Origin: Sipunculus nudus
Taxonomy: Eukaryota; Annelida; Sipuncula; Golfingiida; Sipunculidae
DNA length: 64,000 bases
Assembly: GCA_026874595.1 (NCBI GenBank)
Contig: CM049310.1
Coordinates: 54,935,058 to 54,999,057 of the forward strand
Direction: 5' to 3'
The translations under genes were made by a program, and so were the position numbers. Under the pieces are notes generated by a model, which was not told the DNA's origin, searched no databases, and worked only from the letters and a program-made list of their open reading frames with translations. This document shows positions 13,913-26,395 of this stretch, one piece after another. The first letter of the stretch is position 1. Every line of letters begins with the position of its first letter.

Positions 13913-14387
13913 ATACCACTAGCGTGTACCAACAGATGAAATCGGTCTTAAGGATAGTCCGGTGGAAGTGAGGATATTGTGGATTTCCTCCAAGTTTCTT
14001 CTTGTTCAAAACTCGAAATAGCAGACTCTGGGTGGTCAGAATAATTTTGGCTCTGTGCCATTGACCTTGTGGCCGTAGACGACAAAATTGGTCTTTACAA
14101 GCCGTGGTTAAGTGGATTGAGTAACTTGGTCACTGTATAAGTGTATAACGTGATACCTATATGAAATGTACACGTATCTTTTTATATGAAGTGCTGGTGT
14201 GAACGTGTAATAATCAGAACAGAAATGCTGATCAGGTTAGTTAATTATCACAGAGAACCACAATAGGCAAATTCATTGGCTCACTATTGCTCAGGGGGTA
14301 ATTCTACTTTAGTTTGAGGATTTGGGCGTAATCCAAAAAAGGGTTATACCCCTCTTAACCTTGCCGTTACACGTCCCCTTGCAACCA

Positions 14388-14570
14388 TTTTAAACTCTGT
14401 CCGCATGCAGATGGATTCTCGCCTGCACGCCTTCCTCAGAGTACTTTCGCGTCGCATCCGCGTGCCCTTATCGAACCCTGACAGGGGTATTTGACCCAGT
14501 TTCTCGAAACCGCTCATGGGGACTGCCCATTTGCGTACACTCTAAAGCCCGGATGTCACGGTACCACATG
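14388..14570. repeat. dispersed repeat R2, copy 2
   Basis: Contains cgcgtgcccttatcgaaccc, tctcgaaaccgctcatgggg and cccggatgtcacgg. Lies about 500 bp from copy 1. Confidence 0.75.
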
Positions 14571-15891
14571 TAACTTAAAAAAAACATGCGTACAATCAAG
14601 AGTAAAAGAAATAAGAAATACTTAAAAAATAATTAACATGATGAGGTTTCAATTAAAATGACAAAATGGTTGGACGTATAAACCTAGCCATGCATGAAGA
14701 AACTTCACCTGTTTTTTTTCTGCACTGTGCTCCAGCACTGTGTCCAGTAGAACATAACTCAAAAGGCCTCAGAAAGTCATGTATTAACCCTACCATATAC
14801 CATAGTCATGTTCTGCCATCCATGTCCCTTTCACAAAAGGTTATGAAGACACAGGTGAATTTACTCCAATTGAGAGAAGATAAAAGGTATTTATGCACTC
14901 GACTCCTGAAAACAATATTCACATATGTAAACATATATGCATGTGTGTCGACGTTGAGAACGGGACAGGTGTAAAACTGAAAAAAAGCCATTTTTCAAGC
15001 AAACGGGATTTTAAAAAATTGAGACACTGAAATAGATAAAACATATATATACATGCACTTGGACAAGACAAGATACAGGTTAACTAAAACATAAAATCAG
15101 TTAAAATACAGGTTGATTAAGACACAAACATGGTAAAGATGCATGTTTACTTAGCCACAAACATAGAAATGATATAGATTAGCAAAGACCCAAGCTTAGT
15201 TAACACATAGGTTAATTAAGTGAGACACAAATTCAGAAGAATAATGGTCTGTAAAACTAAATGTCACATATATAGTATATATATAAGCTGAGTTAAGATA
15301 CGCGCTTAAAATGAAGATGCACCGTATATATATATACTAACTGAAATACAGTATATAAGTGATATGAGAGGGCGTTTATTGGTTAATAATGACTTTCCAT
15401 TAGGCTCTTAATGGGCGCATAATTAATTGTCATGACACACTGGTATAATTTAATACACATATATCTGACATACATATAAAGAAGTAAACGCCATTATTGC
15501 AATACAGGCAATCACATTTGGTTTTTTTTAAGAGTAAAAACTTTAAAGTAATTAACCTGTCAGGTTTGATAACCTATGACATGTGTAGCCTTACGCAGTG
15601 ACTGCCTATACGATATATACCAAGAAGTCTCGTTATTTCACTGATTGTGGGCAAAGCGACTGCATGAATATATTTACTTATGCAGCATTGCTGTTCTATA
15701 TAATAATAATGACATGTATGTATAAATCAGGGATTTAAATATATTACATATTATTTGGTATCTCTCACATAAATTACAAGTGGAAACCGTAAATAAGTAA
15801 ATATTTCTGATAGGTGAATGTATTTTATTGAAAATAATTTCAACGGTCGCTTGGGCAACTGTTTTGTATTGTTCAGCACGAAAAGATCTTT

Positions 15892-16174
15892 AGGTAAAAA
15901 AATATAAAAGGTATGGTTCTCAGGCACCGCCCGCGTAAATTTTAACCCCCGCATCAAACATTTATATTTTTATTTTCATCTCTCAAGAAAATAAAAATAA
16001 TACAATTTTGATAAGATTTCCTTTGTTATGTTGTGCTTTTACCTGTTTAGCAAAAAAGATTCCCTGATGATATGACATTTTTATCGAAACATACAAAAAA
16101 GGTCAAAAATAAAATATCGCCCGCCGAAACTGATTTCTGAGTAAGTTCCTGAGAACCATACCTTTTTTTGGCCT
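15892..16174. mobile_element. MITE with GGTATGGTTCTCAGG inverted ends, copy 1
   Basis: The left end carries aaaaggtatggttctcagg (from 15,906) and the right end its inverse, ctgagaaccatacctttttt (from 16,148). The body is shared with 52,484-52,795, including ttttacctgtttag and atatcgccc. About 280 bp, no ORF. Confidence 0.85.
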
Positions 16175-16496
16175 TCTATACAAATTATTTTTTAGTCGAA
16201 TGCCAGGTAACAGAGTTGCCATCAAAGTTTCATTAGATTAAACTAGGTTCACTTTTATCCAATTTCTATTTTATCGATGTACGAGTCGGTCCCGTTTAAA
16301 GTCATCGACGTATGATTTGTCGATTTCATCTTTTACACCCCTCTAACACCTATAAAGGGCGTCAGACTTGGAAAAATGCGAAAATAAGCAGTTTTGTTGC
16401 ATATTCACAGACATATATGTCACCAACTAGAATGCAAGATGACGTCAGACAGTCCATGGTATGTCATGACATTAGGTTTGATTCCTTTAGGCGATT

Positions 16497-19470
16497 CATG
16501 ACACGTTTTTGGATACCTGGCGGAGCTTGCATGTCATGACACGTTTTTGGATACCTGGCGGAGCTTCGATGTCATGACACGTGTTTGGATACCTGGCGAA
16601 GCTTGCATGTCATGACACGTGTTTGGATACCTGGCAGAGCTTGCATGTCATGACACGAGTTTGGATACCTGGCGGAGCTTGCATGTCATGACGCGATGTT
16701 GGATACGTGGCGGACCTTGTATGTCATGACACGATGTTGGATATCTGGCGGAGCTTGCATGTCATGACACGTGTTTGGATACCTGGCGGAGCTCGCATGT
16801 CATGACACGAGGTTAGATACCTGGAGGCGCTAGTATGTCACGACACGAGGTTGGATACCTAGTAGAGCTGGCATGTCATGACACAAGGTTGGATACCTGG
16901 CGGAGCTGGCATGTCAAGACAAAAGGTTGAATACCTGGCGGAGTTAATATGTCATATGACACGAGGTTAGATACCTGGCGGAGTTAATATGTCATGATAC
17001 GAGGTTGGATACCTGGCGGAGTTAATATGTCATGATACGAGGTTGGATACCTAGTGGAGCTAGCATGTCATGACACGTGGTTGGATACCTAGTGGAGCTA
17101 GCATGTCATGACACGAGGTTGGACACCTTGCGGAGCTAGTATGTCATGATACGATGTTGGATACCTGGCGGACCTTGTATTTGATGACACGATGTTGGAT
17201 ACCTGGGGGAGCTTGCATGTCATGACACGTGTTTGGATACCTGGCGGAGCTCGCATGTCATGACACGTTTTTGGATACCTGGCAGAGCTGGCATGTCATG
17301 ACACGAGGTTGGATACCAATGGAGCTGGCATGTCATGACACAAGGTTGGATACCTGGCGGAGCTGGCATGTCATGACAAAAGGTTGAATACCTGGCGGAG
17401 TTAATATGTCATTATACGAGGTTAGATACCTGGCGGAGTTAATATGTCATGATACGAGGTTGGATACCTGGCGGAGTTAATATGTCATGATACGAGGTTG
17501 GATACCTAGTGGAGCTGGCATGTCATGACACGAGGTTGGACACCTTTCGGAGCTAGTATGTCATGACACGTGGTTGGATACCTAGTGGAGTTTGCATGTC
17601 ATATGACACGAGGTTGGATACCTGGTGGCGCTTGAATGTCATGACACGAGGTTGGATACCTAGTAGAGCTTGCATGTCATGACACAAGGTTTGATACCTG
17701 GCGGAGCTAGTATGTCATGACACGTGGTTGGATACCTAGTTGAGCTGGCATGTCATATGGCACGAGGTTGGATACCTGGTGGCGCTAGTATGTCATGACA
17801 CGAGGTTGGATACCTAGTAGAGCTGGCATGTCATGACACAAGGTTGGATACCTAGTTGAGCTGGCATGTCATATGGCACGAGGTTGGATACCTGGTGGCG
17901 CTAGTATGTCATGACACGAGGTTGGATACCTAGTAAAGCTGGCATGTCATGACACAAGGTTTGATACCTGGCGGAGCTAGTATGTCATGACACGTGGTTG
18001 GATACCTAGTTGACCTGGCATGTCATATGACATGAGGTTAGATACGTGGTGGCGCTAGTATGTCGTGACACTAGGTTAGATACCTAGTAGAGCTGGCATG
18101 TCATGACACAAGGTTTGATACCTGGCGGAGCTAGTATGTCATGACACGTGGTTGGATACTAGTGGACCTGGCATGTCATATGACATGAGGTTAGATACCT
18201 GGTGGCGCTAGTATTTCATGACACGAGGTTTGATACCTGGAGGCGCTAGTATGTCACGACACGAGGTTGGATACCTAGTAGAGCTGGATGTCATGACACA
18301 AGGTTTGATACCTGGCGGAGCTAGTATGTCATGACACGTGGTTGGATACCTAGTGGACCTGGCATGTCATATGACACGAGGTTAGATACCTGGTGGCGCT
18401 AGTATGTCATGACACGAGGTTAGATACCTGGTGGCGCTAGTATGTCACGACACGAGGTTGGATACCTAGTAGAGCTGGCATGTCATGACACAAGGTTTTA
18501 CACCTGGCGGAGCTAGTATGTCATGACACGTGGTTGGATACCTAGTGGACCTGTCATGTCATATGACACGAGGTTGGATACCTGGTGGCGCTAGTATGTC
18601 ATGACACGTGGTTGGATACCTAGTTGAGCTGGCATGTCATATGACACGAGGTTGGATACCTAGCGTAGCTGGCATGTCATGATCCGAGGTTGGATACCTA
18701 GTGGAGCTGGCATGTCATGACACAAGGTCGAATACCTAGTACAGCTGGCATATCGTAACACAAGATTGAATACCTGGTGGGGCTAGTATGTCATGACACG
18801 AGATTGGATACCTAGTTGAGCTGGCATGTCAATATACGAGGTTGGATACCTGGCGGAGCTATTATGTCATGATACGATGTTGGATACCTATTGGAGTTGG
18901 CATGTAATGACACGAGGTTGGATAGCTGGCGGAGCAAGCATGTCAGGACACAAGGTTGGATAGCTGGCGGAGCTGGCGTGTCATGACACAAGGTTGGATA
19001 CCTGGCGGAGTTAATATGTCATGATTCGAGGTTGGCTTCCTGGCGGAGTTAATATGTCATGATACAAGATTTGATACCTAGTAGAGCTTGCATCTCATAT
19101 GATACATGGTTGGATACCTAGTGGAGCTGGCATGTCATATGACACGAGGTTGGATACCTAGTAGAGCTCGCATGTCATGACACAAGGATTGATACCTGGC
19201 CGAGCTAGTATGTCATGATACATGGTTGGATACCTAGTGGAGCTGGCATGTCATATGACACGAGGTTGGATACCTAGTGGAGCTAGTATGTCATGACACG
19301 AGGTGGGACACCTTGCGGAGCTAGTATGTCATGACACGTGGTTGGATACCTAGTAGAGCTTGCATGTCATGACACGATGTTGGATACCTGGCGGACCTTG
19401 TATGTCATGACACGATGTTGGATACCTGGCGGAGCTTGCATGTCATGATCTAAGGTGGAATACCTAGTGT
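16497..19470. repeat. 38-bp minisatellite, about 78 copies
   Basis: Unit approximately gcatgtcatgacacgagg + ttggatacctggcggagctt. Variants carry a 2-bp insertion (tcatatgac) and alternate endings (tagtggagctggc, ggtggcgctagta, ggcggagttaata). Neighbouring variants recur in fixed order, giving higher-order units of about 4-5 monomers between 17.7 and 18.7 kb. No coding potential. Confidence 0.95.
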
Positions 19471-19918
19471 ATGTCAAGGTTTCCTATATGACCCTTGGGT
19501 ACTACATGGACCTTAAGTCGCCAATGGTATGGTTCAACACGTGGTCCTATGCCCTGGTGATGACCTGGCGACCCTGGTTCTCAACAATTTTACGTTAACG
19601 TGATGTGACAGACAGCAGTTATATTATATGTCTGCACTTTTATGGAAGGTCTTCAGCGACATGGGCATGTTTAGTGTATACGCCATTAAAACTTACCGTG
19701 CTCGCTGGAGTATATATGTAGACCTACCTTTACTAGGCCAGATATAGTTTCTTTATATGCAGGGGTAAAAAAAAATGTAAGGAGTTTGTACGACACCTCT
19801 CCCTACCCTCCCTAGATTTCACAAAAAAAGTGTAAATTTATACAGTAAAACCTGACAGTTAAAACCACCTGATGTGCCAAATCAAAAGCGGTCTTAAGAC
19901 TCAGCATGAAGCGAACAA

Positions 19919-19919
<1 letters not shown>

Positions 19920-19970
<51 letters not shown>
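19920..19970. repeat. (TA)n array
   Basis: Uninterrupted run about 450 bp beyond the 38-bp minisatellite. Confidence 0.98.
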
Positions 19971-19977
<7 letters not shown>

Positions 19978-21437
19978 GGCCTATGTATATATACCGTGAC
20001 ATGTGTGTAATAAGGCCTTCGTCCATAGGACTGGTTAGTTATAACCGATGTGAATGTTTTAGGTTCATTCAAGGGTGGTCTTAATAGACATGTGGTCTTA
20101 TCAGACAGAAGGTCTTATTAGAAAGATGGTGTTTCCGACACGTTCCACTGTATGTGTGTATATATTTCTATAGTGTAAAACTTACTAATACAAGTATGTG
20201 GCTCGGGTATATAGACCTGTATATCGGTAGATAATCACGTATGAACTATGCAGGTATTTTGAGATATACTATAGGCATGTATATGTTTGCATGCAACTAG
20301 GTATGATTGTTTGTATACATGTGCTAAAATCCAATAGTATAGTATGACATACCGAGCCCACTCAAAAGAGGTCTGTTTTAATCGCATCAAAATACTGGCA
20401 CGGTACACTGGTCATTTACATGGTTTATGATCCATTTCTATACAGTTGTCTCAGATAAAGAACGGTTGTACAGCTGACCTTTAAAGAAAGGTTCATATTG
20501 TTAACATGAAGAGAAACAGCAATTTGTTGTGTTTCCTTTGGTTACAGACAATATATAAATATCGTGTATGGATTCGGTATGGAAGGCAGAACGTTTATAC
20601 GAGTTCCGAGGCATCAAGGCGCCGACGAATTTACTTTAATGTTCACTTGTACAATAAAACTGTCGGTTTCTTGTTACGCAGACAGCAAGCGGCCCTTATC
20701 AGTCACGTGATAGGCCGTAAAGGTGAGGTTAGTGCACAGTTGGGTGGCTGTATTGTGTCTGGTTCTCTGACAGAAATACAGCCCATGATTATTATGTTGT
20801 TTTTAGGATAGCTTGCCCTCTATAAAAAATGTATATCAATGTATAGACTGTTTATTCAATATAAAGAGAACACGAAGATAAATAGACGAACCGCACAGGC
20901 GTAACGGTAAGTTTTGCATGAAAACCGCCGCTCTAAATTCTTCTTCTGTTCACTGTGTCAACCGTATATCGTTCTTAGTTTATCTGCTCAAGGAATAATA
21001 TTCTCCTATTCAAATTCCGAGTCTTCCAGACTAGATGTTTAGAAATATTATGGAATTTATGCGCTTTAAAAAATTTCATGGAATATTTCATATGGTCTCT
21101 ACCAGGACCTTTTTTTGAACTGAATGTTATGTAAATAAATTTATCATTTATCCTAAAATAATTTGCGGACCAGGTCGCTGTCACCGACAGAGCGTTCCTC
21201 CCACTTCTACTTGGGAAGATACGGGTCTACTTTAGTCTGTTCAACAGTAGGGTGCCCATTCAGATTTAGCAATATTTCCATTACCTGGCAGTTTAAATCC
21301 AGATGGTATGCTGCAATGAAGGTATGGGGTATTGGCCTAATTAACTATAATTAAATAAAAATGATATCTTGCAAAATATTAAAGTAATGCAATTAAATCA
21401 ATATATGAGTAAACAGCCTTTTTACACCTCTACTCCA

Positions 21438-21620
21438 TACATGAAGGTCAAAGTCACTTGTCACATGCTCAAACAACTGTACTTGAAAGCTCCTGATTGG
21501 TTAATATTTGGTCATAAATATTCTATAAAAATGCCGTCTGCAACCAATGCCGCGCGTCTGCAATCTTGTCACTTGGCCACAAGATTCAGAAGAACCAGGG
21601 AGTTGCAAAATATAAATGTT
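21438..21620. repeat. diverged dispersed repeat R3, copy 2
   Basis: Partner of 12,297-12,490: acttgtcacatgctcaaaca, cctgattggttaa, ttgcaaaatataaatg. Confidence 0.45.
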
Positions 21621-21755
21621 GGTTTTTGTTATAAAGTTTACATCTTATATAATAGGCCTTTGGTCCCTCATGTGATAACATTTGAGTTTCAGAGAATAAT
21701 TGCCAAATTTCAACGGGCACCCCACTGTGGAACGGACTACAGTCAAAAATTCTCT

Positions 21756-21852
21756 CCGCAGATGAACTTCCATCTTCACTCTGTCCTTTCTCGGAATACA
21801 TATTCCTCTTGTTTTTCCGTGCTCTTGTCAAACTCTGACCTCGCCAAAAAAA

Positions 21853-21911
<59 letters not shown>

Positions 21912-21980
21912 AACCGCTCATGGGGCTGCCTTCTTGCGTACACAATAAGACCCGGATGTCACACTCGGATGTAGGAATCA
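21756..21980. repeat. dispersed repeat R2, copy 3, split by a (TA)n array
   Basis: The left part ends tctgacctcgccaaaaaaat and the right part starts cgaaaccgctcatggggctg. A (AT)n run (21,854-21,908) lies exactly where copy 1 has aaatatgt. Confidence 0.75.
21854..21908. repeat. (TA)n array inside an R2 copy
   Basis: About 27 units splitting the R2 dispersed repeat. Confidence 0.98.
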
Positions 21981-22947
21981 AGGGTATATACCACAAGTTA
22001 AACGCGCGTGCATGAATATTTAAGGAGCTAAGGTGACATGACGCTTATGAAAACCAAAATATTATTGGAACTGGAATATCTATGAGACAGATTATGAACT
22101 ACTTCTTAATTTACTCTTGGCTGGCCTGACAGTTTAAAATATCTTGAATATTATCTCAGAGTCTGAATCTGTTTCAGATGCACCATTAATTTACACCATA
22201 AATGCAACAAAGGCAAGAATATAGACAAAAACATTGGAAGCTGTGTGAAAAAGTTAAATTAGATAAAATTTGTTCAATAATATCACAAATACACATATTT
22301 TTCTGTTATCGTTGATTTATCCATTGTTGAATCCCTAACCAAGCAACTATTTATATTAAATAGCTAAACCAACAATCTGAATAAAAATTTGTTAAATATC
22401 AGGAGATCATTTTTTTTCACCTAAAAATAAATATGGGATGCAGGATAGGATAGACTATATATTGATAACTTATACCGGTAAAGAATCATACAAAAGAATT
22501 GAAAAGCAAAAATCGTCAAATAATAGTAGCCGCGTGAGAAATCACATTTACCCTATATAGACCAGAAAGTATTGTAAAAGGTAAAGGCAGGGTTAATACA
22601 ATCTGATATCACTTAATACAAATATTTTTACTAATTAATTTTTAGTTCAGTAAATCTGTTCACATACCTAGATTAAATATAAGTAAAAGATTAAAACACT
22701 TTTTGTAGCATATTAATTATTTACATCTCTGTGTGTTGAATGTGAAATGTTTGAACACTTATTGTTGAGAAATGTTAATTTATAATGTTTAAAATCAACT
22801 TTGTTATCTATATAAAATCAAGTTTCAGGAAATCCCATGAAATGAACCACAATATAGGGAACGTTCTTTGTCTTCATATTTGTAAATGTCAAACCAAGTC
22901 ATTTTATGCATGGTTCACGATGTATGTTTGCCTTGGTAATCGGCTTA

Positions 22948-23265
22948 TACACTGTTACAAAAAAAGGTTTCCAGAAAGGTTTTACAGGGGTTTTCATTGT
23001 GTCCCTGAGAGGAAACCTTTTTAGGGTTTTAATGAATACCTTTTCATAAAAACCTTAATTAAAACCCTTTCACGGGTTTTCATGAAAACTTATAACTATA
23101 ATAAAAGGTTTTCATGAAAACTATTTGTATGTGGAAACCCATTAAGCAAAGGTTTTCATGAAAACCTTTTTAAGGTTTTCATTATAACGTTTTAGTTTCT
23201 ATCAAAACCTTAAAGGGTTTTGAGGAAAACCATTTAATGAACTAAAGGGGTTTCATTAATTATAT
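22948..23265. repeat. cluster of AAGGTTTTCATGAAAACC palindromes
   Basis: About ten copies, in both orientations, of aaggttttcatgaaaacc-like palindromes spaced 20-40 bp, preceded by tacactgttacaaaaaaagg. Non-coding, strongly foldable. A second, related patch is at 35.2 kb. Confidence 0.8.
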
Positions 23266-24329
23266 GTTTTGATATGATATAGGATTTCGATAAATATTTC
23301 ATGGTATAAACTGAATGTGTGTGTTATCTGCTCCATTTATCAGTTAACTGCTAGGAATGATTAAAATAATTAAATTGGATCAACAGAAATAAAATAAACA
23401 AGATATTAATTTTTATCTGATGCTGAAAATAAACTGGGACACAGTAAATGGGTATTGTTCTAATCATACAATATCTTGGTTAAAAAATTTGCTGGGAATG
23501 CAAAAATCTGAAACAAGCGTAAGGTTCCAAATTACCTTTTATTAAACAAACCAGTATCCACATGCACATGAGTGACAATTTCAATCAATCCTTGTAACAA
23601 ATCATTTAAATATATACTTTGCCATAGAAGTCACACGATGATAGAAATATATTCCAAGGAAGAATTACACTTATTAACCATAGAATATTGTACAATAAAA
23701 CAGAATAGAACAGCGCCAGAAAAAAATATTTAGATTGAACTTTGCCAGTGGTTCCCTTCCTCACTAGCCTCACACACCAGAATTTTAGGTTTGTAACCAG
23801 ACATGAACTTTGAACAAACCATAGCATTGTTACATGAAATATATTTCTACATTTCAATGGATATGTCATCATAGAACTGACTACTCATTTTCACATTAAA
23901 GTGACAATATTAATCTCATATACACAGATTCTCATAATCATACATGTATTCCATATACTTAGAGAAACATTCACATCAACAGACCTGACAAACCCTCTTG
24001 AGGCCTCTGATCAGAAATTAATATCATTTACACATTCATGTGATATTGGTTGTGCTATCAGTTCCAAAAAACATTTAATTTATGGGTCATGGCGTTCAGC
24101 AGTATAGTTATGCTTGAAAGTGAGGGAGGTGTATTTGTAGCTAAAGGTTTATCTGGCTGTTTGAATTTGGATGAGCTGGCAATCAGGATATAACTAGAAA
24201 ACAGTTAGCCACCAGCCAGGCTAAAATCTAAAAAAAAAAATACAAGTAAACAAATAACAACATACTTACTATAACAATGCTATGTGATATGATGCAACAA
24301 ATGAAAAACAATTCTAGATGAGGGGTTTT

Positions 24330-24535
24330 TGGTCCAAAGCTCAAAGAAATAGGTCACTGTGACCTAATTTCCGGTGTCCTAGGGGATTTCCCCATGACCT
24401 TGATAGAGGGTATGAGGCTTCTAGGGCAATTGGTTATATTTTGTGCCCTGTTAACAGATGACCAGACAGATGGTGGGACAGACAAAGGACATCACTATAG
24501 CTCAGATCACTTCCGGTCATCTGAGCTAAAAATCA
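24330..24535. repeat. dispersed repeat fragment overlapping the 3' flank of the 24.6-kb gene
   Basis: Contains gtgacctaatttccggtgtc, an imperfect gacagatggtgggacagac tract and cttccggtcatctgagctaaaa. Short 'agctcag...ctgagct' ends also appear at 6,410 and 11,890. Common style in mollusc genomes; identity not checked. Confidence 0.5.
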
Positions 24536-24559
24536 AAGCCCTATTCTTTCTGCCCATGA

Positions 24560-24796
24560 CTAAACACTTGCTTGAGGGCTGCTTGAGCACTTTACCACTG
24601 CATATTCAATTCGGGCTATGGTTTTCTTTAGTGCAGTGGGATACTCCAAAGAAAATGCCCCAAAAGAGGCAAACAAAGCCTCCAGTGCAGCTCTAAATCT
24701 CCTGCTTGTGAGACACAGGACTTTCTCCCCTTCTATTACAACATTAATTCCTTTCTGAGGCGTACCCACAATAACAGGAGCCGGTGACTGGATATC
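24560..24796 (-). CDS. terminal exon of an unrecognised gene (LFASF...LEYP motif)
   Basis: Terminal exon, 78 residues plus TAG stop, preceded by a strong acceptor (cttttttttcag). It starts in phase 0 with DIQSPAPVIVGTPQKG, followed by a hydrophobic/basic core INVVIEGEKVLCL and then LFASFGAFSLEYPTALKKT. The pattern resembles C-terminal ends of uncharacterised animal proteins that carry an aromatic-rich 'LFA..xxFNxxYP' block, but I cannot name the family. It joins in phase to the exon at 25,736-25,818. No signal peptide or membrane helix is evident. Function unknown. Confidence 0.6.
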   Translation of the reverse strand, partial: DIQSPAPVIVGTPQKGINVVIEGEKVLCLTSRRFRAALEALFASFGAFSLEYPTALKKTIARIEYAVVKCSSSPQASV

Positions 24797-25735
24797 CTGA
24801 AAAAAAAAGTAAAAAAATAAATGTATTTTGAGCAATTTGATTCGATATAAATGCATATATTTACATAGGACACAGGCCAAGAATCATGCAGAAGACTGAA
24901 ATAGAGCACAAATCATAGAAACAACAGCACCGCAGGGGTGCTTAATGAAATATGCCTAGAATATGCAGAGGATCATGCTCATATGAGACATTTTATCTGA
25001 TTAACATTCATAGTGAGTTTCGTTAATTCCTTCATGTCTGACAAGTTATAGTGGTGATACAATTTCTTGTGATCATTGACCTCATTCAATATGCATACAT
25101 ATTGGGGATAATCGAACTATGAGTATATTCAAAATCTATAATGTTCATAGTAAGTTATCATGGCAACAACACAAAGAAGTCTGGTGACCTCTGACCTCAT
25201 TAAATATATATAGATTTTGAAAATAATTAAACTCAGGCAAGAAACTTTATAACCAATAACCTTAGTCAGAAGGAAAGACATACTGACAGAAGAACACTGT
25301 GCATACCAAATATGATCTGTCTATAAGTTCAGTTTATGAAAAGCAACAAATCTGCCATTTCTCCAAAGTAATATTTACAATGGCACAGTCTCAACCAAGT
25401 AAATTATAACCTATTTGTACAATTTGATACTGAATTTGACTACTAAAAATACACTAACAGGCTGAGCGAACGTAAATCTTGAAACAGGCTTTGTCAGCCG
25501 ACCAAACAAATAAAGCAGACTAGGCCTAATGTTCCACATTGTCTGGAATTTGTTGTTAAATCAGATATATTTAATGTAAAGGTTACATTTCAGAGCCAGA
25601 GTAAACATTGACCACCAATCCACACATGAAATGCTCAGAAAAATTTGAATGAGAATGTGAATAAAAATACTTATATTTCCTCAAATAATATTTCATACAA
25701 TACTGCACTTAAAAAAAAGCCTGTTATCTACCAAC

Positions 25736-25818
25736 CTTCTCAGACGCTACCACAATGCACTTCTCTTGCTCTCCAAATACTGAAGGCAGTAGTTGACAGG
25801 CATAGTGTAGCAGAATAC
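25736..25818 (-). CDS. internal exon of the unrecognised gene ending at 24,560
   Basis: An 83-nt exon with acceptor tagtttcag and donor GAGAAG|gttggt. The frame reads ILLHYACQLLPSVFGEQEKC then IVVASEK. It starts with two bases completing a split codon and ends in phase 0, which matches the phase-0 start of the next exon at 24,796. The donor (GTTGGT) is weak. Open frame, amphipathic sequence and phase agreement on both sides support it. No known domain recognised. Confidence 0.55.
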
Positions 25819-26347
25819 CTGAAACTAATGTTTCACATTACTAGATTCCGGTCTTGGTAAACATTAAAACAAGATTTAGTATCTTAATTACAAATAACAT
25901 TTGGTTTCACTGTAAACAAATATATGGTTACATGCAACAAACATAACTTTTTTTATTATGGAAACACTACATAGTACAACTGTTTTGCAATAAAATACAC
26001 TTTTACTCCAGTTTACGATTAAGAAATGTACATGTAAACAAAAATAAAAAAAAAACTTGCAGAAGAATTTGTACCATCCTCCCCATCTTTCAACATGTTT
26101 TGATAAGAATCTTTCATACTGATCTTTTTAAAGTGATATTGAATCTTCTTTAATTATGATCCTAGTTACATTCATAAATTTAATGACCAACACGTTATTT
26201 GTCCAGTTTTAGTGGAGAGATCAGTTTTCTTTTCAATGGGTGTAGTTTTTTCCTTTCATTTTTTCCACTGCCTGAATGACTTAAATGATGGATCTGTGTT
26301 TGGAAGTGTCAAGTAGTGAATTTGTAGATTAGTAAAATCTTCTATAC

Positions 26348-26395
26348 CAGTTGATGAGTATGAAACAGAATTCAAATCTTGTTTTGTTGGAGGAT
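26348..26395 (-). CDS. internal exon of the unrecognised gene, next to the satellite array
   Basis: A 48-nt exon with acceptor gcccccatttgtag and donor ACTG|gtatag. It reads (D)PPTKQDLNSVSYSSTG, and its phase-1 end is completed by the GT that opens the exon at 25,818 to give Gly. Recognisable satellite sequence begins within a few tens of bases upstream of the acceptor. An alternative acceptor (a C-run followed by cag at about 26,470) would extend the same frame through SSHSSIRPVLFHTNNITDSD, but that extension lies mostly in satellite-derived sequence. The upstream partner must end in phase 1 and was not found. Confidence 0.45.

Larger units (their letters stand above)
12912..15891. other. 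no gene seen apart from two R2 repeats
   Basis: Between repeats the sequence is AT-rich with frequent stops in all frames. Confidence 0.55.
19471..22947. other. no firm gene; repeats and TA arrays
   Basis: A plus frame at 20,506-20,811 is moderately protein-like (TSSEASRRRRIYFNVH) and crosses a good donor (TAAAG|gtgagg), but has no acceptor partner or known motif. Confidence 0.5.

Noticed and set aside
16070-16110. CTGATGA...CGAAAC pattern inside MITE copy 1 as a hammerhead ribozyme
   Set aside because: The stem between the two boxes is poor and the motif is not conserved in MITE copy 2.
20506-20811. 101-codon plus ORF with a good internal donor
   Set aside because: No acceptor partner, no motif; could be a chance frame in a slightly GC-richer stretch.
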